From positions 62,001 to 126,000 of the forward strand of contig NZ_BAFT02000068.1 in NCBI RefSeq assembly GCF_000308475.2: 64,000 nt of DNA, read 5' to 3'. Position 1 is the stretch's first letter. Each line of letters begins with the position of its first letter. This DNA comes from Nocardia brasiliensis NBRC 14402. Lineage in GTDB: Bacteria; Actinomycetota; Actinomycetes; Mycobacteriales; Mycobacteriaceae. A program made the position numbers and the translations under genes. The notes under the pieces were generated by a model. The model saw only the letters and a program-made list of their open reading frames with translations. It was not told where the DNA came from and did no database searches. Below, piece after piece: positions 52,859 through 60,751 of this stretch.

Positions 52859-54111
52859 CTCAGGCGTGGGCGGGACCGCCGGTGGCAGTCGTCGGCATCG
52901 GGGCCGACGGATGGGCCGGGTTGGGTACCGCGGCACGGGACGCGGTACTGAGTGCGGAGGTGATCTTCGGGTCGCCGCGGCAGCTTTCGCTTGTGCTGGA
53001 AGGGGATTCGCAGCGGGTGGCGTGGCCCTCGCCTCTGGTGCCCGCCCTGCCGGAGCTGTTCGCGCGCTACGGCGGGGCACGGGTGTGCGTGCTCGCCAGC
53101 GGGGATCCGATGTTCTACGGGATCGGCGTGACTCTGGCGCGGCTGCTGGGTCCGGCGGCGTTGCACGTACTGCCGCAGCCGTCCTCGGCATCGCTGGCGT
53201 GCGCGCGCCTGGGCTGGCCGCTGGCCGGGACGCCCGTGGTGAGCGTGGTCGGGCGGGCACTGGCGACCGTACTGCCCGAGTTGGTGCACGGCAGGCGCGT
53301 TCTCGTGTTGAGTGCCGACCAGGACACCCCGGCCGCTCTCGCGGAACTCCTGGCCCGCAACGGCTTCGGTGATTCCGCGCTGACCGTGCTCGAGCAGCTC
53401 GGCGGTCCGGGGGAGCGGCGGGTGACGGATACGGCGCAGCACTGGCGGTACCCGCCCGGCGATCCGCTGAACATCGTGGCGATCGACTGCGTGGCCGATC
53501 CGGCACGGCCGCGGGCGACGCGAATTCCTGGCCTGCCGGACGAGTTGTTCGGCGGCGACGGTCAGCTCACCAAACACGAGGTGCGCGCCCTCACCCTCGC
53601 CGCCCTCGCCCCCGCGCCCGGCGAGCTGCTATGGGATATCGGCGGCGGCTCGGGCAGTATCGCGATCGAGTGGTGCCGCACGCACCCCGGCTGTCGCGCA
53701 GTCTCTTTCGAACGCTCGGCCGGGCGCAGACAGCAGATCGCCGACAACGCGGCGGCGCTCGGCGTCCCCCAGGTGGCGGTGCGCGGCGCCGCCCCGGCGG
53801 AGCTGATGCACGAATCCGGCCCGCCGGATGCGGTTTTCCTCGGCGGCGGGCTCACCCAGCCTGGCCTGTTCGAGACATGCTGGGCGCAGCTGCGCCAGGG
53901 CGGCCGCCTCGTCGCGAACGCGGTGACGGCCGAATCCGAATCGTTGCTGCTCAGCTGGGCGGCGGCGCACGGCGGTGCGTTGCGCAAGTTCCAGATCTAT
54001 CGTGCGGAGCCGTTGGGATCGTTCACGACCTGGCGTCCGCAGTTGCCGGTGACGCAATGGTCGGTAGTGAAAGTGCACAATGCGGGGTCGCGAAATGAGG
54101 TCCGCGGATAA
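52855..54111 (+). CDS. cobL: Precorrin-6Y C5,15-methyltransferase (decarboxylating)
   Basis: A 418-residue fusion of CbiE (N-terminal, VVGIGADGWAGL and VLASGDPMFYGIG) and CbiT (C-terminal, LLWDIGGGSGSIAIEW). It methylates C5 and C15 of precorrin-6B and decarboxylates the acetate side chain in aerobic cobalamin synthesis. ATG at 52855. Other corrin genes follow, separated by unrelated genes. No riboswitch is visible upstream. Confidence 0.94.
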   Translation: MTQAWAGPPVAVVGIGADGWAGLGTAARDAVLSAEVIFGSPRQLSLVLEGDSQRVAWPSPLVPALPELFARYGGARVCVLASGDPMFYGIGVTLARLLGPAALHVLPQPSSASLACARLGWPLAGTPVVSVVGRALATVLPELVHGRRVLVLSADQDTPAALAELLARNGFGDSALTVLEQLGGPGERRVTDTAQHWRYPPGDPLNIVAIDCVADPARPRATRIPGLPDELFGGDGQLTKHEVRALTLAALAPAPGELLWDIGGGSGSIAIEWCRTHPGCRAVSFERSAGRRQQIADNAAALGVPQVAVRGAAPAELMHESGPPDAVFLGGGLTQPGLFETCWAQLRQGGRLVANAVTAESESLLLSWAAAHGGALRKFQIYRAEPLGSFTTWRPQLPVTQWSVVKVHNAGSRNEVRG

Positions 54112-54151
54112 AAATCGTGCACCCGCGGCGGGTAGGGTCGGTGGCCGAGAT

Positions 54152-54165
54152 CCGATCATGATCGG
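54152..54165 (+). promoter_or_regulatory. 14-bp perfect palindrome upstream of the secreted-protein gene
   Basis: CCGATCATGATCGG lies 26 bp before ATG 54192 in the short gap after cobL. It could be an operator; its partner is unknown. Confidence 0.4.
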
Positions 54166-54191
54166 AAATCCGGTTCCTGATGGGGAGATAG

Positions 54192-54815
54192 ATGAAATAC
54201 AAAAAGTTCGCCGCAACCGCATTTCTGGCCATCGCCGCTACCGGCGTCAGCGCGGGCACCGTGTACGCCGCACCTTCGCCCGTTCCGCCTGCGACGCAGG
54301 ACCAAGCAACCACCGCACCCACCGTCACCGGTAAGGACCAGGGCGTCGACTATGCCCTGACCCTGGCCGACGCGGGCAAGTCCCTCGTCACCACCGTCAC
54401 CGGCGGCGCGTTCACCCTGGCCGCCGACAAGCAGTCGGTCACGCTGCAGAACGCGGCGGGGGAGACCGTCACCAGCATCCCGCTCACCGCGACGGCCAAG
54501 GGTCAGCAGGTGGAGATCGCCGCGGCCATCGCCGACGACGCCAAGCAGTTGACGCTCACCCCGAAGGTGCAGCCGTCCGCGAACGCGCCGGTCGCCGCCG
54601 AGTTCATCGGCGCGCAGGAGTGGTTCTTCGCGGAATTGCAGCGGGCTTCGCTCGGCGCGCTGGTGGGCGGCTTGATCGGGGCCGCGGTCGGGTTCCTGTT
54701 CTTCGCGGTCGGCATCGTGCCCGGCGCCGTGCTCGGCGCGCTCATCGGCCTCGCGGTCGCGGGCGGTCCGTCGCTGCTGAACGCGGGTATCGCCTACTTC
54801 AGCGGCCAGCCCTGA
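54192..54815 (+). CDS. Secreted hypothetical protein with glycine-rich C-terminal hydrophobic region
   Basis: A 207-residue protein. A signal peptide spans about residues 1-27 (FLAIAATGVSAGTVYA-AP), followed by a beta-rich Thr/Val/Ala region (LADAGKSLVTTVTGGAFTLA). A glycine-rich hydrophobic segment (LGALVGGLIGAAVGFLFFAV, then GAVLGALIGLAVAGG) lies near the C-terminus and could insert in a membrane. Similar proteins are frequent in Nocardia; function unknown. It interrupts the cobL-cobK pair, and its stop overlaps the cobK start. Confidence 0.75.
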   Translation: MKYKKFAATAFLAIAATGVSAGTVYAAPSPVPPATQDQATTAPTVTGKDQGVDYALTLADAGKSLVTTVTGGAFTLAADKQSVTLQNAAGETVTSIPLTATAKGQQVEIAAAIADDAKQLTLTPKVQPSANAPVAAEFIGAQEWFFAELQRASLGALVGGLIGAAVGFLFFAVGIVPGAVLGALIGLAVAGGPSLLNAGIAYFSGQP

Positions 54816-55570
54816 GAACCCTGATTCTGGGCGGCACCGGGGAAGCCCGGGAACTCGCCCGCATCGCGACCGGCGAGCCGGGATTCGACATCGTCTCCTC
54901 GCTCGCCGGTCGCGTTCGCGACCCGGTGCTGCCGGTCGGCGCGGTGCGCGTCGGCGGCTTCGGCGGGGTCGCGGGTTTGTCGGAATGGTTGGCGGCCAAC
55001 GGGATCGAGGCCGTGGTCGACGCCACCCATCCGTTCGCGGGGGTGATCAGCGGCCATGCGGCCGCCGCCGCGAAATCGCTCGGTCTGCCCCTGGTGCAGC
55101 TGCGGCGGCCGGGCTGGACCGCCGGGCCCGGCGATCGGTGGATTCGCGTGCCCGATCTGGCCGCGGCCGCGAAAACCGTTGCCGAGCAAGGTGAACGCGT
55201 CTTCCTGACCATCGGCCGGCAGGGCGTCGCCGCGTTCGCCGGTCTGACCCGGCCGTGGTTCCTGATCCGCGCCATCGACCCGCCGACCGGTGCGCTGCCG
55301 CCACGGCACGAATTGTTGCTGGCGCGTGGACCTTTCACACACACGGAGGAAACCCGGTTGCTCGCGGACCGGCGCATCGATCTGCTGGTCACCAAGGACA
55401 GCGGCGGCGACCGGACCGAGGCCAAGCTGACCGCGGCCCGGGCGGCGGGAGTGCCGGTGGTCGTGATCGAGCGCCCGCCGCTGCCGGACGGGGCGGTGCC
55501 GATGGAAACCGTTGCGCAGGTGTGGGAATGGCTGCGGGCGCAGCGATCAGCGACCGAGCAGCTCGGGTAG
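54812..55570 (+). CDS. cobK: Precorrin-6A reductase (CTG start likely)
   Basis: A 252-residue NADPH-dependent reductase (CbiJ/CobK family). RTLILGGTGEARELAR opens the protein, and VVDATHPFAGVISGHAA and FTIGRQGVAAF-type (FLTIGRQGVAAF) motifs follow. The frame has no ATG, GTG or TTG before the Rossmann motif. CTG at 54812, in the CTGA overlap with the preceding stop, gives the expected MRTLILGG start and implies coupled re-initiation. The 3' end overlaps the convergent padR-type gene by 24 bp. Confidence 0.88.
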   Translation: MRTLILGGTGEARELARIATGEPGFDIVSSLAGRVRDPVLPVGAVRVGGFGGVAGLSEWLAANGIEAVVDATHPFAGVISGHAAAAAKSLGLPLVQLRRPGWTAGPGDRWIRVPDLAAAAKTVAEQGERVFLTIGRQGVAAFAGLTRPWFLIRAIDPPTGALPPRHELLLARGPFTHTEETRLLADRRIDLLVTKDSGGDRTEAKLTAARAAGVPVVVIERPPLPDGAVPMETVAQVWEWLRAQRSATEQLG

Positions 55571-56077
55571 GCGGTCGAACCAGTCGAGCACGGCGCGTTC
55601 GTAGCCGATGCCGAAATCCAGCGTGGCGCGGGCATAGGGCGGTAGATCGGTGGGGTCCTCGTCCAGATACCTGCTCAACCTGCCCTGATGGATCTCCCGG
55701 TTGGCGGCGATGATGCGATCCAGGTGGGCGCGATCGAGGTGGTCTCCGAAGGAGAGCGTGAGCAAGAGCGGGAAGCGGATGTTCTCGCCGCCCGGATCGC
55801 GGGCGATCCACTCCAGGAACGCTTCTCGCCCCGCGTCGGTGATCAGATAGGGGGTGCGCTCGCGCGCGCCGGGGACGCCTTTCTCCACCAGTCCCGCCGC
55901 GTCCATCGTGGCGAGTTCGCGGTAGACCTGGCTCTGGGTGATCGTCCAGAAGTCACCGATCCGGTCCTGCGCCTTGGCCACCAGATCCCAGCCCGACATC
56001 GGGCCTTCGTGCAGGAATCCGAGCAGCGACGCCGCCGTGGAGTTCAACGGCTTGCGGCTGGTCGCGGTGTTCGTCAA
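55547..56077 (-). CDS. PadR-family transcriptional regulator
   Basis: A 176-residue winged-helix regulator (PadR N-terminus LLGFLHEGPMSGWDLVAKAQ, QVYRELATMDAAGLVEKG) with a C-terminal helical dimer domain. A perfect palindrome sits 22 bp upstream and should be its own operator. It overlaps the cobK 3' end. PadR proteins usually respond to phenolics or drugs; the ligand here is unknown. Confidence 0.87.
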   Translation of the reverse strand: MTNTATSRKPLNSTAASLLGFLHEGPMSGWDLVAKAQDRIGDFWTITQSQVYRELATMDAAGLVEKGVPGARERTPYLITDAGREAFLEWIARDPGGENIRFPLLLTLSFGDHLDRAHLDRIIAANREIHQGRLSRYLDEDPTDLPPYARATLDFGIGYERAVLDWFDRLPELLGR

Positions 56078-56098
56078 CCGACTGCTCCCTTCGCTCTC

Positions 56099-56119
56099 AA
56101 CATTCCATAGTGGAATGTT
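56099..56119 (-). promoter_or_regulatory. PadR operator palindrome
   Basis: AACATTCCA (56099-56107), TAG, TGGAATGTT (56111-56119) is a perfect 9-bp inverted repeat upstream of the padR-type gene start at 56077, in an AT-rich gap. Confidence 0.7.
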
Positions 56120-56153
56120 ATACGAAACGCGTGTCAGGTTCTTCGGCAGTGCA

Positions 56154-56423
56154 CTAGTTGTCGCCGGTCAGCAGCTCGAGCCGGGCCAGTACCTGGGCCA
56201 TGCCCGCCTCCAAACGGATCTGGCTGCGGCGCAATTCGACGAGATCTTCCTCGATCCGTTCGGCACGCTCGTCGATCCGGTGGATGCCGTCGAGCGCCTT
56301 CCTGGTGAGTGCCGCGAGTTCGTTGAGAACGTCCCCCTGTTCGTCGAGTGCCTGTTCGCTCGCGGTGGCTCGGGCCTCCAGGGCTCGGGCGCGCAGCGTC
56401 AGCTCCGACAGTGTCGCGGCCAA
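56154..56423 (-). CDS. Short coiled-coil hypothetical protein
   Basis: An 89-residue, almost entirely helical protein with heptad hydrophobics (ELTLRARALEARATASEQAL, LARLELLTGDN end). It has no cysteines, signal or membrane helix. Such small coiled-coil proteins occur in many actinobacteria without known function. ATG at 56423, 32 bp after the cobI-cobJ stop and in the same direction. Confidence 0.65.
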   Translation of the reverse strand: MAATLSELTLRARALEARATASEQALDEQGDVLNELAALTRKALDGIHRIDERAERIEEDLVELRRSQIRLEAGMAQVLARLELLTGDN

Positions 56424-56455
56424 GATCCCTCCAATCGTCGGTGCGTCAGGAGATC

Positions 56456-58327
56456 CTACGCGTTCGACGACCTCGCGTCGCCTGCCCCGGCGTAGCGACG
56501 CGAGGTGTAGACGCGGACCCCGTGGTCGGTTTCGGTGGCGACGGTGGTCGACGCGCCGATGATCAACAGGGTGCGCATGTCGACGTCCGCCGGGTCGAGC
56601 TCGCCGAGCGCGACCACCCGCACCGACTCGGCCGGGCCGCCGACATCGCGGCCGAGCACCACCGGCGTATCCGGCTTGCGATGCTCCAGCAGCAGATCAC
56701 GCATGGCGCCGACCTGCCAGGTGCGTTGCGAGGAGGCGGGGTTGTAGACGGCGATCGCCATATCGGCGGCGGCCACCGCGGAAAGTCGTTGCGCGACAAC
56801 CTCCCACGGCTTGAGCCGGTCGGAGAGCGAGATCATCGCGTAGTCGTGCCCGAGCGGCGCGCCGACCCGGCTGGCGACCGCGTTGGCCGCGGTGAGGCCG
56901 GGCAGCACGCGCACCGGGACGCCGGCCCACTGGGGATCGTCCGCCTCCTCCAGCACGGCCGCCGCCATCGCGAACACCCCCGGATCGCCCGACGACACGA
57001 CCGCGACGCGCGCGCCGCGCCGCGCCAGATCCAGTGCCATCGCGGCGCGTTCCGATTCGACCCGGTTGTCGCTGGCGTGCCGTCGCTGTCCCGGGCGGAC
57101 GGGCACCCGGTTCAGATAGGTGGTGTAACCAACGAGATCCGTTGCCTCCGAAAGTGCTTCGAGCACCTCGCTGGTCGTCCACGCCGCCGCGCCAGGGCCG
57201 AGGCCGACGACGGTGACGTGTCCGCCTTCGGCCGCCCCCGCTGTGCCGAGGGTGGGCTCCTGGACAGCACCGGCTCTGGTGCTCGGCTCGTGCCGGACCG
57301 CTGTGACATGCTCGCTATCGGCAACACCCGTCGTGTCGAGGGCAGGTTCCGTCGTGGCCCCGGCCAGGGGGTACTGCTCGCTGGATGCTGGGTGGGTGAG
57401 CCGCGCCGCAGAGACGTTCTCAGCGGTGTCCTGCTCCTCGAGTTGCGCGGCAACAAATGTGGGCTCTGGCGCGCCGGACGGCGTTGCCGGGGAGCTGTTC
57501 TCCGTATGGCCGGTGCCAGTAGGGCGATTACGGGTATCCCGGGAGACCTGCTGCGCGGTAGCGGGATTCGCCGTCAGAGCGGGGATGGTGGTCGGGGTGG
57601 GGCCGGGGACCACGGTGATCGCGAAGTACGGTACGTCCGCGTCGTCGACGTCTGCGGCCCGCAGCACCCGCTGCCGGGTGCTGCTCGCCCGTTCGACGTA
57701 GTACGCGTCGTCGAGTCGCCCCGAGTCGGAAAGTGCTTGGCGCACACCGGGATAGGTGCGGCCGAGTTTCATGATGGCGGCGGCCTCGGTATCGCGCAGC
57801 CGCCGGGTGAGTTCGTCCACCGGCATGGTGCCGGGCAGCACGGTCAGCACCTGCTCGCCCTCGACCAGCGGGGTGCCGAGCGCGGCCGACGCGGCGCTCA
57901 CCGAGGTGATGCCCGGAATGATCTCGGCCTCGAACCGGTCGGCCAGCCGCCGGTGCATATGCATGTAGGAGCTGTAGAAGAGCGGGTCACCCGCGGCGAG
58001 CAACGCCACCGACCGGCCTGCCGCCAGATGGGCGGCCAAGCGTTGCGCCGCCTGCTCGTAGAACTCGTCGATGGCGCCCTGATAGCCGCCGGGGTGGTCG
58101 GTGGTCTCGGTCGTCACCGGGTAGACGAGATGCTCCTCGAGCTGGTCCGCGCGCAGGTACGGCGCGGCGATGGCGCGCGAGATGCTGCGTCCGTGCCGCG
58201 CGCTGTGGAACGCGATCACGTCGGCGGCGGTGATCACCCGCGCCGCCTTCACCGTGACCAGTTCCGGATCGCCGGGACCGAGCCCGACCCCCCACAGTTT
58301 GCCGGGAGTATTCGTCGTCTCGGTCAT
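56456..58327 (-). CDS. cobIJ: Precorrin-2 C20- / precorrin-3B C17-methyltransferase fusion (CobI-CobJ)
   Basis: A 623-residue fusion. The CobI half (1-243) has LWGVGLGPGDPELVTVKAAR and LLAAGDPLFYSSY. The CobJ half (370-623) has VTVVGLGPG, VVSSGDPGVFAMAA and LSDRLKPWEVV. Between them lies an unusually long Ala/Thr/Glu-rich linker (244-369) with an imperfect 30-residue duplication. Both domains use SAM on the corrin precursor. The ATG at 58327 overlaps the cobH stop (ATGA). Confidence 0.93.
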   Translation of the reverse strand: MTETTNTPGKLWGVGLGPGDPELVTVKAARVITAADVIAFHSARHGRSISRAIAAPYLRADQLEEHLVYPVTTETTDHPGGYQGAIDEFYEQAAQRLAAHLAAGRSVALLAAGDPLFYSSYMHMHRRLADRFEAEIIPGITSVSAASAALGTPLVEGEQVLTVLPGTMPVDELTRRLRDTEAAAIMKLGRTYPGVRQALSDSGRLDDAYYVERASSTRQRVLRAADVDDADVPYFAITVVPGPTPTTIPALTANPATAQQVSRDTRNRPTGTGHTENSSPATPSGAPEPTFVAAQLEEQDTAENVSAARLTHPASSEQYPLAGATTEPALDTTGVADSEHVTAVRHEPSTRAGAVQEPTLGTAGAAEGGHVTVVGLGPGAAAWTTSEVLEALSEATDLVGYTTYLNRVPVRPGQRRHASDNRVESERAAMALDLARRGARVAVVSSGDPGVFAMAAAVLEEADDPQWAGVPVRVLPGLTAANAVASRVGAPLGHDYAMISLSDRLKPWEVVAQRLSAVAAADMAIAVYNPASSQRTWQVGAMRDLLLEHRKPDTPVVLGRDVGGPAESVRVVALGELDPADVDMRTLLIIGASTTVATETDHGVRVYTSRRYAGAGDARSSNA

Positions 58328-58959
58328 TCCTGTTCGCTCGCAATCGCATTCAACGCCGAAGCGGTGATGGCGCTGCCCCCGCGCCTGCCCCGGACGGTGA
58401 GGAACTCGACCCCGCCGAAAGCGGCCAGCGCGTCCTTGGATTCGGCGGCGCCGATGAAGCCGACCGGGATGCCGAGCACGGCGGCGGGCCGGGGCGCACC
58501 CGCGTCCAGTAGGTCCAGCAGATGGAACAGCGCGGTCGGCGCGTTCCCGATGGCGACCACCGCGCCGTCGAGCCGGTCCCGCCACAGCTCCAGGGCGGCC
58601 GCGGAACGCGTATTGCCCATGGCGGCAGCGAGTTCCGGCACCCGCGGGTCGGTCAGCGTGCAGATCACCTCGTTGTCCGCGGGCAGTCGCTTGCGCGTCA
58701 CGCCCGAGGCGACCATGTTCGCGTCGCACAGAATCGGCGCGCCGGCCCGCAGGGCCGTGCGCGCCGCGGCCACCACAGCGGGCGAAAACGCCACGTCCGC
58801 GGCCAGATCCACCTGTCCGCAGCCGTGGATCATCCGCACCACCACCTGCGCGACGTCCGGCGGGAACCCGCTGAGGTCCGCCTCGTCGCGGATCATCGCG
58901 AACGAGCGCCGATAGATCTCGGCGCCGTCGGTGAGGTAGCTGGCACGCACGTCGGACAT
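58324..58959 (-). CDS. cobH: Precorrin-8X methylmutase
   Basis: A 211-residue enzyme that moves the C11 methyl to C12 to form hydrogenobyrinate. The catalytic His45 is in VRMIHGCGQVD, and IGNAPTALF and GIPVGFIGAAESK are family blocks. ATG at 58959 (MSDVRASYLT) has AGGGTG before it; ATG 58965 and GTG 58968 are in-frame alternatives. It is translationally coupled to cobIJ. Confidence 0.94.
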   Translation of the reverse strand: MSDVRASYLTDGAEIYRRSFAMIRDEADLSGFPPDVAQVVVRMIHGCGQVDLAADVAFSPAVVAAARTALRAGAPILCDANMVASGVTRKRLPADNEVICTLTDPRVPELAAAMGNTRSAAALELWRDRLDGAVVAIGNAPTALFHLLDLLDAGAPRPAAVLGIPVGFIGAAESKDALAAFGGVEFLTVRGRRGGSAITASALNAIASEQE

Positions 58960-59013
58960 GCGCATCACCCTAGGACGTGCGCGCCCGCCCAGTTCGGCGC
59001 GGGTAGCCGGAGC

Positions 59014-59451
59014 TCAGGTGCGGGGACGTTCGAGGATGCGGGACATGACGATGGAACTGCGGGTCCGTCCGACCCGCGCGTTCTCCCGGATGCGTTCGAC
59101 GGTGACCTCGATTTCGGCCATGTCCGTGGCCATCACGTGCACCAGCGCGTCGGCCTCGCCCGCGATCGTCCACACGCCGACCACCTGTGGAATCGGTTCC
59201 AGACTGCGGCGCAGTTCGGCGGGGGAGATGTTGTCGCGGTAGTAGACCTCGACGTAGGCCTCGGTTTTCCAGCCGAGCGCGGCGGGATTCACCAGCGCGG
59301 TGAAGCCGATGATCTGCTTGCTCGCCACCATCTTGTCGACGCGGCGCTTCACCGCGGGCGCGGTCAGCCCCACCGCGCTGCCGATCTCCTGGAACGAGGC
59401 CCGGGCCTGTCTGAGCAGGTGCTCCAGGATCCGCCGGTCGATGTCGTCCAC
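59014..59451 (-). CDS. Lrp/AsnC-family transcriptional regulator
   Basis: A 145-residue regulator with an N-terminal helix-turn-helix (SFQEIGSAVGLTAPAVKRRV) and a C-terminal RAM ligand domain (VVGVWTIAGEADALVHVMAT). GTG at 59451 behind GAAAGGG gives MDDIDRRIL, the usual Lrp start. It is divergent from the dimethylarginine hydrolase-like gene, as in the mycobacterial Rv2323c-Rv2324 pair, so it likely controls arginine/amino-acid catabolism. Confidence 0.88.
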   Translation of the reverse strand: MDDIDRRILEHLLRQARASFQEIGSAVGLTAPAVKRRVDKMVASKQIIGFTALVNPAALGWKTEAYVEVYYRDNISPAELRRSLEPIPQVVGVWTIAGEADALVHVMATDMAEIEVTVERIRENARVGRTRSSIVMSRILERPRT

Positions 59452-59589
59452 GTCACAACCCTTTCTTCGATGCACAATAATTCGATGTTCTAGGGCAGAT
59501 ATGCGCAACGAATCGCTGTTTCTGGCGCAATAGTAGGCGAATTACTGTCGTGTAAGCCGCAAGATCGCGCCGACCTACCGGGAGACACG

Positions 59590-60429
59590 TTGACTTCTGT
59601 AGCCACCCTCCGCGCCGAGTCCACCGCACGTCAGCCGTTGCCGAAACGGTTCGTCATGTGCCGGCCGGACCACTTCGAGGTCACCTACTGCATCAATCCG
59701 TGGATGGATCCGGACGCGCCCGTCGACCGGGCCCTCGCCCTGGACCAGTGGGAGCGGCTGCGCGCCACCTACCAGGAGCACGGGCACAAAGTCGATGTCG
59801 TGCCCGGCGTGCCCGGCCTGCCCGACATGGTCTTCGCCGCGAACGGCGGCCTGGTGATCGGCGACCGCGCGATGTCGGCCAAGTTCACCCACGCCGAGCG
59901 GGCCGCCGAAGGTCCCGCCTACCACCGCTGGTTCGCCCAGCACGGTCTGGCCGGGCTGGTCGACGCCCGCGAGGTGAACGAGGGCGAGGGCGATTTCCTG
60001 CTGGTCGGTGAGCGGTTGCTCGCCGGGATGGGTTTCCGTAGCTCGCCGGCGGCGCATCAGGAAGTGGCGCAGCACTTTTCCCGCGAGGTGATCTCGCTCG
60101 AACTGGTCGACCCGCGCTTCTACCACCTCGACACCGTGCTGTTGCCGCTCGACGCCACCACCATCGCCTACTTCCCGCCCGCCTTCAGCGCCGCGAGCCA
60201 GGCGGTACTCGCCGAACTCTTCCCCGACGCCATCGTCGCCATCGACGCCGACGCCGAAGTGCTCGGATTGAACGGCGTCTCCGACGGTTTCAACGTCTTC
60301 CTCAGCGACAAAGCCGTCACCCTCAGCGAATCCCTGCGCGAGCGCGGCTTCAACCCGATCGGCATCGACATGTCCGAACTGCTCAAAGCCGGCGGCAGCG
60401 TCAAATGCTGCACCCTCGAAATCCACTGA
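59590..60429 (+). CDS. Dimethylarginine dimethylaminohydrolase-like (amidinotransferase) protein
   Basis: A 279-residue guanidine-modifying enzyme. FVMCRPDHFEVTYCINPWM is the N-terminal block, the acid residues lie in PDMVFAANGG and EGEGDFLLVG, the catalytic His is in RFYHLDTVLLPL, and the nucleophilic Cys is one of C273/C274 in GGSVKCCTLEIH. Relatives hydrolyse dimethylarginine or ornithine-pathway guanidines. TTG start at 59590 behind GGGAGAC. It has an Lrp regulator divergently and no rocD neighbour here. Confidence 0.85.
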   Translation: MTSVATLRAESTARQPLPKRFVMCRPDHFEVTYCINPWMDPDAPVDRALALDQWERLRATYQEHGHKVDVVPGVPGLPDMVFAANGGLVIGDRAMSAKFTHAERAAEGPAYHRWFAQHGLAGLVDAREVNEGEGDFLLVGERLLAGMGFRSSPAAHQEVAQHFSREVISLELVDPRFYHLDTVLLPLDATTIAYFPPAFSAASQAVLAELFPDAIVAIDADAEVLGLNGVSDGFNVFLSDKAVTLSESLRERGFNPIGIDMSELLKAGGSVKCCTLEIH

Positions 60430-60445
60430 CACCACCGGAATAGCA

Positions 60446-60485
60446 CGGCCCGAGGGCTGCGGCCGCCACCGCAACCCTCGGGCCG
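60446..60485 (+). terminator. Hairpin terminator after the amidinotransferase gene
   Basis: CGGCCCGAGGG (60446-60456) and CCCTCGGGCCG (60475-60485) form a perfect 11-bp stem. The remaining stretch to 60751 holds no recognisable gene. Confidence 0.65.
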
Positions 60486-60751
60486 TTGCCGTGCCGGAGG
60501 TATGGCGAAGGAGTGGCCCGCGCGGGGCGACCTGTGCCGGTGGCGCCCGGCGGACCGCGGCCTCAGCGCAAGCGCGGCCGAACGCGTGGCGGGTCTTCGC
60601 GTCCTCTGGGCCGGACGGTTTGGACGTGTCGGTGAGGCCCCGTCAGCGGGCGCGGGCTCATGTACCGGGGAGCCGAAGTAGACATCGGCCGCGGCAACGA
60701 TGTCGTCTCCACCGCGACCGAGATCAGCCGGGCCGCGTCGCGGGCGGTGGT

